Shown here in pieces: positions 58,346 through 64,000 of a DNA stretch of 64,000 nucleotides. Source of the DNA: Thiorhodovibrio winogradskyi. Its GTDB lineage: Bacteria; Pseudomonadota; Gammaproteobacteria; Chromatiales; Chromatiaceae. The DNA lies in contig NZ_CP121472.1 of the NCBI RefSeq assembly GCF_036208045.1, forward strand, positions 1,685,531 through 1,749,530, written 5' to 3'. The notes beneath the pieces are model-generated. The model worked only from the letters and a program-made list of their open reading frames with translations. It searched no databases and had not been told where the DNA came from. Every line of letters starts with the position of its first letter. Within the stretch, counting starts at the first letter, position 1. The translations under genes and the position numbers were made by a program.

Positions 58346-59080
58346 GTGTCTCTGACCGACGACTTCATGCCCGCTCTGGCCTTGGCCGCGGTGGTGGCGA
58401 AAGATCCGGAACTTGCCGCCACCCCCCATGATGGGTTGCGCGAGGATGTCGAGACACTCTTGCGTCAGGCGCTTGATGCCGCCCGCCAGCGGGATCCGAG
58501 CGACATCCAGGACGCTCTGTTTGCTGCCTGCGCCTTCATCGACGAGGTGTTGCTGGCGTCGTCCTGGTCGGGCCGGGGGCAATGGTTGCGTCAAACCCTG
58601 CAGCAGGTGCATTTCAACACCACCAACGCCGGTGACGAGTTCTACCAGCGCCTCACCGAGTTGCGCGCGCGCCTGCCCGGCCAGGAATTCGATGGTCTCG
58701 ATGAACTGGTCGATACGCGCGATCCCCAGATCCTCGCCGCCGCCAGCGAGGGCGAGAATCCGGCGCTCCGGGACACGCTTGAGCTGTATCTGACCTGTCT
58801 GGCACTCGGGTTCAAGGGACGTTATTTTCGTGGTGACGACCAATCGGTGATTCGCGCCCATGTGCGCGAGCTGCTCTTTCGGCTCGGCAAGCCAGAAGGC
58901 GAGGCGCCTGATATTCTGTTCCCCGAGCTTCAGCAGGCCTCGGGCCATGTTCGCAAACCTGGTGGCTGGTTCAACGCGCGCGCGGTCTTTTTGTTTTTCT
59001 TGCTCACTGCTGTGGCTGGGGTGCTGCTCTACGCGGGGCTGTTCGCCAATATGACCCTCTTTGTTGGCGCGCTTTCATAA
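58346..59080 (+). CDS. tssL: T6SS inner-membrane protein TssL (no OmpA domain)
   Basis: A 244-residue TssL (DotU-like). The cytoplasmic hook domain has IQDALFAACAFIDEVLLASSW and GDEFYQRLTEL and LTCLALGFKGRYF; one C-terminal helix (VFLFFLLTAVAGVLLYAGLF) anchors it. There is no peptidoglycan-binding OmpA part, which many T6SS supply separately. GTG start five bases after tssK. Confidence 0.93.
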   Translation: MSLTDDFMPALALAAVVAKDPELAATPHDGLREDVETLLRQALDAARQRDPSDIQDALFAACAFIDEVLLASSWSGRGQWLRQTLQQVHFNTTNAGDEFYQRLTELRARLPGQEFDGLDELVDTRDPQILAAASEGENPALRDTLELYLTCLALGFKGRYFRGDDQSVIRAHVRELLFRLGKPEGEAPDILFPELQQASGHVRKPGGWFNARAVFLFFLLTAVAGVLLYAGLFANMTLFVGALS

Positions 59081-59125
59081 GCGCATGTTCGTGTTTCCTC
59101 TTTTGCGACTTCCGGGAAGGCAGGC

Positions 59126-62100
59126 ATGGCCAAACTGATTATCGCGATTGCAAAGGTGCTGCTGGCGCTGGTGGTGATCGCCGCCATCGGCTTCGGCACT
59201 CTGCTGCTGGCGCGTCACGAGGGTTGGCCGGAATGGAGCGCGCTGGTCGCCATGGCCATCACGCTCGCACTCATGACGCTGGTCCTGTTCTTGCGGCGCT
59301 ATCTCTTCCGCCGGCGCGAGAAAGCCTTCGTCAAGCGGGTGGTGGATCAAGACAAAGCGGTGATCGATGCCCTGCCGGCCAAGGAACGGCAGCGCTTTCT
59401 TCAACTCCAGGAGCGCTGGACCGCGGCGGTCGCGACCTTGCGCGCCTCGCCCCAATTGCGCAAGCGTGGCAACCCACTTTACAGCCTGCCCTGGTTCATG
59501 ATCCTGGGCGAGAGCGGCTCGGGCAAGAGCAGCGCCATCGCTGGCACTGGTTTGCCGACCATACTGACCGATGCCGGTCCCGCCAAAGGCATCGGCGGGA
59601 CGCGCAATTGCGATTGGTGGTTTTTTGAGAATTCGGTGGTGATCGACACCGCCGGGCGTTACGTCGTCTCCAGCGACGAGGAAGACCGCTTGGAGTGGGA
59701 AGGCTTCTTGACGCTGCTGGCCAAGTATCGGCGCAAGGAGCCCCTTAATGGTCTGATCGTCGCCCTGCCGGCGGACAAGCTGCTGGCCAACGACCAGGAC
59801 GCACTAGCCGACTACGGCCGTGCGATCAGGCGGCGCACCGATCAGCTCATGCGTGTCCTGGGCACCCGCTTTCCGGTCTATCTGCTGGTGACCAAGGCCG
59901 ATCTCATCCTCGGTTTGGTCGGGCTGGGCGAGGTGTTGCCGCCGGAGCGTCTGAACCAACCCCTGGGCGTTCTGAACCCATCGCCGCGGGAAAGTCCAGA
60001 GCACTTCGCCATGACGGCGGTCGAGGGCATTGTCGAGCGCCTGAAAGAGATGCGGCTCAGGGGGGCAAGCGACGGACGACTGGAGAGCGTGCCAGCCGCC
60101 TTGCTGCCGGATGAACTACAGCGCCTGGCGTCCCGGCTCAAGACCTTCGTCACCGCGGCCTTTCATGAGACGCCCTACCTGGAAACGCCCTTTCTGCGCG
60201 GGCTTTTCCTTTCGAGTGCCTGCCAAAGCGGGTCGATACGCTCCCTGGTGCTTGCTGGACCCAAGAGTATCGATGATGCTTCCTGGCGACTAGGTGATAC
60301 CAAACTGGGGTTGTTCCTGCGCGATTTGTTTGCAACCCTGCTACCGCGTGATCGGCGCGCCTTTCGACGGTTGCGCGAGTATCGACGCTGGCGCACCACC
60401 ACCATGGGCCTGGCGATGGCCACCTGGGGGCTATTCGTGCTGGGCGCTGGCGGTATTGCCACCCTGTCCTATCTGCATGTCCGGGATGCACTGAATCCCC
60501 TGCTCAAGACAGTCACCATGCAGAAGAATCTTGGGACCGATCTGAGTACCGACCTGGCCAATCTCGCCACGCTGCGCAGCGACATTCTGACTTCCGAACG
60601 CGTACTGGATGCAGGCGCCTGGCCGAAGTTTCTGTTTCCGCAGGGCGACCTGGCCATTGCCGAGTTGAAAGAGCGCTATGTCGAATCCTTCCGCGAGTAT
60701 GTCCTGGCCCCTACCGACAAGGTCATGGCGGAACGCTTCTGGAGCTACGAGATCGGGCAGAAGCGCGAATCCCTGGCGCCTTATATAGAGTATCTGATCT
60801 GGCGCGTGCAGGTCATTCAGGAGCGCGGAAGTCGGCGGAAAGCGAGCAGTGAACAGGCGAGCGACCCGGTGGAAGTGCTTGCTGCCGCCTTTGGTGGGCG
60901 TCTATCCTTCGTGGTGGGTTTGTTCCCCGATATGTATCGCTCCTATGTGCGCTGGGAGACCAATCAGACCATTCTCGAGGGCGAAGAGGCGGAGATGAAG
61001 GTCTTGGCCGCGCGCCTGATCAACACCGAGGCCCCGGATCTGCGTTGGTTGGTCGGTTGGGTCCAGTCCAGAATGGCACTTGACGATGTCACCCTGGATC
61101 GCTTCTGGCAGGGTTTGGGCGAACCCGATCCAAGCATTCGGGTGCTGGCCGCCTATACCGCCAAGGGCAAGGCGCGCATTGAACAGTTTCTCGGGCAACT
61201 CAAGCGGGTCGTTCCGGTGGACGAGGGCCTGCGGACGCGCATTGATGCCTTTTGGCGTTGGTATGCCGCCGAGTATGCGGCGGCCTGGAGCAATTTCGCG
61301 CGTGACTTCTCGGGTGGTTTTGCTTTGTTGCTGACGCAGCGTGATTGGCTCAATGCCGCCGCATCCATGCCGACGCTGAATAATCCCTACTTTCGTCTGA
61401 TGGATCGCATGCGCCAGGAACTCAAGGCCATCGAGGGCAGTGGCGTGGCCTTGCCAGTGTTGACGCAACTGGCCAGCTTCAATGAGGCGGTGGTGGCGTA
61501 CCAGGGCCAGCAAAAGGGCGCTAACCTCGGGGAGCTCATCAGCGGAACCGCGGCCAAGGTCGGTTCGCGCCTGCCCGGCAGCTTCGATACGGCCGCCACG
61601 GCCAAGGAGCTAGGGAGCTACCTCGATGAACTCTCGCAAATACTGCCGGCGACCAACTCCTTGGACGCGGCCTTCCGCTTGGCATCGGCGAATTTTGGCG
61701 CCCTGCCCGATGGCAAGAACACTTCGCCTCCCGAGGCCGCCGCGGCGACGGCGAATCAAATCATTCAACAGATCATTACCAATAACCAAGACGAACGGGT
61801 TTTTTCCGAACTCCTTGAGGGGCCGCTGTACTTTTTGGTCTACCAGATCACCGGCGACGCCGCCTGCGCCCTGAACCAACTGTGGAGCGTTCAGGTGGTG
61901 GGCGAGGTTGCCGGCTTGCCCGATTACCAGCTGTGGGAGTCTCTGTTCGGCCAGTCAGGCGCGGTCAAGGCCTTTACCAGCGGACCGGCCAAGCCCTTCC
62001 TGACCCAAACCAGCGCGGGCTGGCAGGCGGACGTCTGGCAGGGAGTGAAATTTCCCTTGACGGATGAATTCCTGGCCTTTCTCGGTCAGGGGCAGGTGCG

Positions 62101-62698
62101 GCGTGAACAACCGCGCTCGTCCTACCAGGTCACCATCAATACTCTGCCCACAAACGTCAATCGGGACGCGAAATCCGAGCCATTCCAGACCCGACTGCTG
62201 TTAAATTGCGGTGGTAAGACCCAGGTGCTGGATAATTTCAATTTCCCCAATTTCCTGAGCTTTTCCTGGGGGCCGCAGGATTGCGGTGATGTTTCCCTGA
62301 CAATTTATTTCCCGGAGACCACCCTGGTGCATACTTGGGATGGATCCGAGGGTTTTCTGCGCTTCCTGCGTGAATTCAAGGATGGCAATGTCCGTTTCAC
62401 ACCCGAGCAGTTCCCCGCGCAACAGAGCATTCTGCAAGGCTTGAATGTCACCGACATCCAGGTCAACTACGCGATCAACAACGCCGGGCCCATCATGCAG
62501 GTGGTGCGCTACCCGACGCTCAGCATTCCGGCGACGGCGGCCCTGTGTGGTTCTGAATTCAAACCGGGGAATATCTCGAGCGGTGCGTCCATTGCTCCTG
62601 CCGCCAGTGGTGCTACCAGTGGTGCTACCAGTGGTGCTACCAGTGGCGCGACCGACGGGGATGGCGGCGGGGCTGTCAGCCGAGGGTCAGCACCGTGA
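59126..62698 (+). CDS. tssM: T6SS inner-membrane protein TssM (IcmF)
   Basis: A 1190-residue IcmF protein. Two helices lie in the first 60 residues, followed by a cytoplasmic GTPase-like domain with an intact Walker A GESGSGKSS (128-136), a third helix near 435, and a large periplasmic region that binds TssJ (DUF1215-like and IcmF-related blocks, LLFGQSGAVKAFTSG-like LWESLFGQSGAVKAF). The end is low complexity, with GATS repeats from an imperfect 12-bp tandem array at 62606-62653. The 3' end overlaps a gene on the other strand by 23 bp. Confidence 0.94.
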   Translation: MAKLIIAIAKVLLALVVIAAIGFGTLLLARHEGWPEWSALVAMAITLALMTLVLFLRRYLFRRREKAFVKRVVDQDKAVIDALPAKERQRFLQLQERWTAAVATLRASPQLRKRGNPLYSLPWFMILGESGSGKSSAIAGTGLPTILTDAGPAKGIGGTRNCDWWFFENSVVIDTAGRYVVSSDEEDRLEWEGFLTLLAKYRRKEPLNGLIVALPADKLLANDQDALADYGRAIRRRTDQLMRVLGTRFPVYLLVTKADLILGLVGLGEVLPPERLNQPLGVLNPSPRESPEHFAMTAVEGIVERLKEMRLRGASDGRLESVPAALLPDELQRLASRLKTFVTAAFHETPYLETPFLRGLFLSSACQSGSIRSLVLAGPKSIDDASWRLGDTKLGLFLRDLFATLLPRDRRAFRRLREYRRWRTTTMGLAMATWGLFVLGAGGIATLSYLHVRDALNPLLKTVTMQKNLGTDLSTDLANLATLRSDILTSERVLDAGAWPKFLFPQGDLAIAELKERYVESFREYVLAPTDKVMAERFWSYEIGQKRESLAPYIEYLIWRVQVIQERGSRRKASSEQASDPVEVLAAAFGGRLSFVVGLFPDMYRSYVRWETNQTILEGEEAEMKVLAARLINTEAPDLRWLVGWVQSRMALDDVTLDRFWQGLGEPDPSIRVLAAYTAKGKARIEQFLGQLKRVVPVDEGLRTRIDAFWRWYAAEYAAAWSNFARDFSGGFALLLTQRDWLNAAASMPTLNNPYFRLMDRMRQELKAIEGSGVALPVLTQLASFNEAVVAYQGQQKGANLGELISGTAAKVGSRLPGSFDTAATAKELGSYLDELSQILPATNSLDAAFRLASANFGALPDGKNTSPPEAAAATANQIIQQIITNNQDERVFSELLEGPLYFLVYQITGDAACALNQLWSVQVVGEVAGLPDYQLWESLFGQSGAVKAFTSGPAKPFLTQTSAGWQADVWQGVKFPLTDEFLAFLGQGQVRREQPRSSYQVTINTLPTNVNRDAKSEPFQTRLLLNCGGKTQVLDNFNFPNFLSFSWGPQDCGDVSLTIYFPETTLVHTWDGSEGFLRFLREFKDGNVRFTPEQFPAQQSILQGLNVTDIQVNYAINNAGPIMQVVRYPTLSIPATAALCGSEFKPGNISSGASIAPAASGATSGATSGATSGATDGDGGGAVSRGSAP
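62606..62653 (+). repeat. 12-bp tandem array in the tssM 3' end
   Basis: AGTGGTGCTACC is present three times exactly and once with two base changes. It encodes a Gly-Ala-Thr-Ser run at the disordered C terminus of TssM. Confidence 0.85.
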
Positions 62699-63077
62699 AC
62701 TGGCTGGGCACCAGGCAGATGCCGGGCGCGTTGGGCAGCAGGCCCATCGCGTTCTGACCCGTGACCGACGTCAAGCGCTGCGCCGGCGGGCCATCGACGA
62801 AGATGGTAAAGCAGCCGAGCAGATATTCCGCCTCGCCTGATTCCATGTGGGAGACGACCCCGAGCAACACACCAGGCTCGTCGCCGACGCTGACCAGCCC
62901 CTCCGAGAGCTGATTGAGTGCCGGCATGCAATCAATCAGCACGTTGTAGGCGGCGGGCGCCGAGGTGACGGAAAACGCCATGTCGGGATACGGAATGGGC
63001 ACGGGGACCACCACCGGCGTCAGACAGACGTCGGGAAAACCCAGATCCATGCCGCAGCCCATGTTCAATTGAAACAT
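62676..63077 (-). CDS. DUF4150/PAAR-like protein at the T6SS edge
   Basis: A 133-residue protein with MFQLNMGCGMDLGFPDVCLTP and PVPIPYPDMAF and a VSVGDEPGVLLGVVSH segment. This matches the PAAR-like DUF4150 family, whose members cap the T6SS spike and carry effectors. It is the last gene of a minus-strand set that converges on tssM, whose stop it overlaps by 23 bp. No toxin domain is attached, so it may be a bare spike tip. Confidence 0.75.
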   Translation of the reverse strand: MFQLNMGCGMDLGFPDVCLTPVVVPVPIPYPDMAFSVTSAPAAYNVLIDCMPALNQLSEGLVSVGDEPGVLLGVVSHMESGEAEYLLGCFTIFVDGPPAQRLTSVTGQNAMGLLPNAPGICLVPSQFTVLTLG

Positions 63078-63125
63078 TGTTGTCTTTGCTCCTCGGTTGT
63101 CTATCCCCGCGCGACCCGATCTTGC

Positions 63126-63815
63126 TCAGCCCAGATGCACTTCCTGGCCATCGGCCTTCACGAACTCCTCGGCCTGAATATAGGTCACGCGCCCGTGCAG
63201 CAGGGCGGTGTCGCGCGCCAGGGTGCGCACCATGCCCGCCTGGGTCTCGTCGAGTTCTTCCACGTGGCGGAAGGAGTCGCCCAGGCGCTGGGTCCAGGTC
63301 TTGGCCTGGGTGTCGCGTTCCTCGGCGGTCTCGGTGAAACGGCGGGTGACGAACTCCAGCGCCTGCCCGAGAAAGGAGAAGCTGCGTGCCAGCCAGGAGA
63401 CCTTGTCCGCCGCGAAGGACATGCGCACCGCCGAGGCGGAGAACTCCGCCGGCGTGGCCAGGCTGATGCCTTGGCTGGCCTCCAGGCTCAGCGCGCCATG
63501 TGGCGCTTGGAGATGGGCGCCGGAGGGCAGATCGAGCATGGCGGGAGCATCGCTGTCGCCACGCTCCAGCACCGCGAGCACCCAGGCGTCGGCCTTGGAG
63601 CCCTCGGGGAGCGCCACCAGGGCCCAGTCGCCGGGCTCGGGGCGCAGCAGGCAACTGGCGGCGGGGCGGCAGGACAGGATGCCGAGCGGCGTGTCAGCCA
63701 CCGCCAAATCCTCGCCGGCGGCGAGCAGGCGGCAGCGGACCATGCGCATGTCCGCGCCGGCCTTGTCTGGGGCGCCCGATGCCCTGTCCTGGGCTGTTGT
63801 TGTCGCTGAATGCAT
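63126..63815 (-). CDS. DUF3540 domain protein of the T6SS adaptor module
   Basis: A 229-residue protein: a variable N terminus, a beta-rich centre (LDLPSGAHLQAPHGALSLEA, AVRMSFAADKVSWLA) and a C-terminal helix pair (LDETQAGMVRTLARDTALLHGRVTYIQ). It matches DUF3540, found between pentapeptide/DUF2169 and DUF4150 genes in T6SS-linked clusters. It may form part of an alternative spike assembly. It lies 48 bp upstream of the DUF4150 gene. Confidence 0.7.
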   Translation of the reverse strand: MHSATTTAQDRASGAPDKAGADMRMVRCRLLAAGEDLAVADTPLGILSCRPAASCLLRPEPGDWALVALPEGSKADAWVLAVLERGDSDAPAMLDLPSGAHLQAPHGALSLEASQGISLATPAEFSASAVRMSFAADKVSWLARSFSFLGQALEFVTRRFTETAEERDTQAKTWTQRLGDSFRHVEELDETQAGMVRTLARDTALLHGRVTYIQAEEFVKADGQEVHLG

Positions 63816-63844
63816 GATTTTGATCCTTGGCTGCTGGATTGGGG

Positions 63845-64000
63845 CTATTGGGGTGGCTGAAAGCGCTCCGCCTCGGCCATGTCCGGATCGGGGCCACGCA
63901 AATGCAGCAGATTCGCGCCATCGAAGCGCGTTTTCTCGTCGATGATCCCATGGGTGCAGGCAAGAAAAAGATTTGCCTGGCTGAAGTCCGACCCGGACAG
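63845..64000 (-). CDS. Pentapeptide-repeat protein, C-terminal end only
   Basis: The last 51 codons of a minus-strand gene that continues beyond the right edge. They read SDFSQANLF, then a short insert, then TRFDGANLL, a pentapeptide-repeat pattern, and end MAEAERFQPPQ. In known clusters the protein encoded before DUF3540 is a DUF2169 or DUF2169-pentapeptide adaptor, so this is probably its C terminus. Confidence 0.6.
   Translation of the reverse strand: MSGSDFSQANLFLACTHGIIDEKTRFDGANLLHLRGPDPDMAEAERFQPPQ

Noticed and set aside
63126-63815. VgrG spike protein
   Set aside because: Far too short and without gp27/gp5 domains; it fits DUF3540.

Overview
The window comes from a GC-rich, Gram-negative genome, most likely a purple sulfur bacterium (Gammaproteobacteria, Chromatiales). 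The evidence is a BciB-type 8-vinyl reductase of bacteriochlorophyll synthesis, ubiquinone-pathway UbiD, a secreted rhodanese, many c-di-GMP and two-component proteins, a RubisCO-like protein and a complete type VI secretion (T6SS) locus. No rRNA, tRNA or CRISPR array was recognised.

Layout. 1-3.4 kb: an HlyD-type adaptor cut by the window edge, followed by an M50 protease/HlyD fusion (an export pair). 3.6-11.3 kb: bciB, an MFS carrier, a double rhodanese, a GGDEF-EAL protein and ubiD. 11.5-18.5 kb: a lipoprotein, an AT-rich zinc-ribbon orphan, a sulfotransferase, an EamA exporter, two adjacent frameshifted genes (HEAT-repeat and trmO), a DUF255 thioredoxin-like protein with a DsbD-like tail, and a ybaK stub. 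18.7-20.6 kb: a umuDC-type operon, then a non-coding stretch with three DnaA-box-like sites. 21.1-28.5 kb: a signalling block (a 1436-residue hybrid kinase coupled to a REC-EAL protein, plus two response regulators).

28.5-29.3 kb: a small gene whose product closely resembles a nitrile-hydratase-like leader peptide (NHLP) RiPP precursor ending in a Gly-Gly motif. It overlaps, by an ATGA junction, the start of a four-helix membrane protein. No maturation enzyme lies next to it. 29.5-33.4 kb: a broken Rpn-type nuclease gene, then a tight three-gene operon of a split transketolase and a type IV RubisCO-like protein. 33.5-38.9 kb: a FIST sensor coupled to a hybrid kinase, an iron-type alcohol dehydrogenase and a small monooxygenase.

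39.5-40.6 kb is a genomic graveyard: a MITE-like element with 14-bp terminal inverted repeats sits in the end of a truncated TVP38 gene. That gene shares a perfect 30-bp inverted repeat with a multiply frameshifted sterol-desaturase remnant. 40.6-44.5 kb: dusA, an outer-membrane barrel, a membrane-anchored PCMT and a thioredoxin-like lipoprotein.

44.8-62.7 kb is a T6SS operon in the order tssA-tssB-tssC-hcp-tssE-tssF-tssG-tssH-unknown-tssJ-tssK-tssL-tssM. The right edge carries, on the other strand, a DUF4150 PAAR-like, DUF3540 and pentapeptide module, an alternative spike or effector-loading cassette. tssE appears to start at CTG. The most rewarding loci for follow-up are the NHLP-like precursor with its coupled membrane protein, the split transketolase-RLP operon, and the T6SS spike-like module with the unknown gene between tssH and tssJ.
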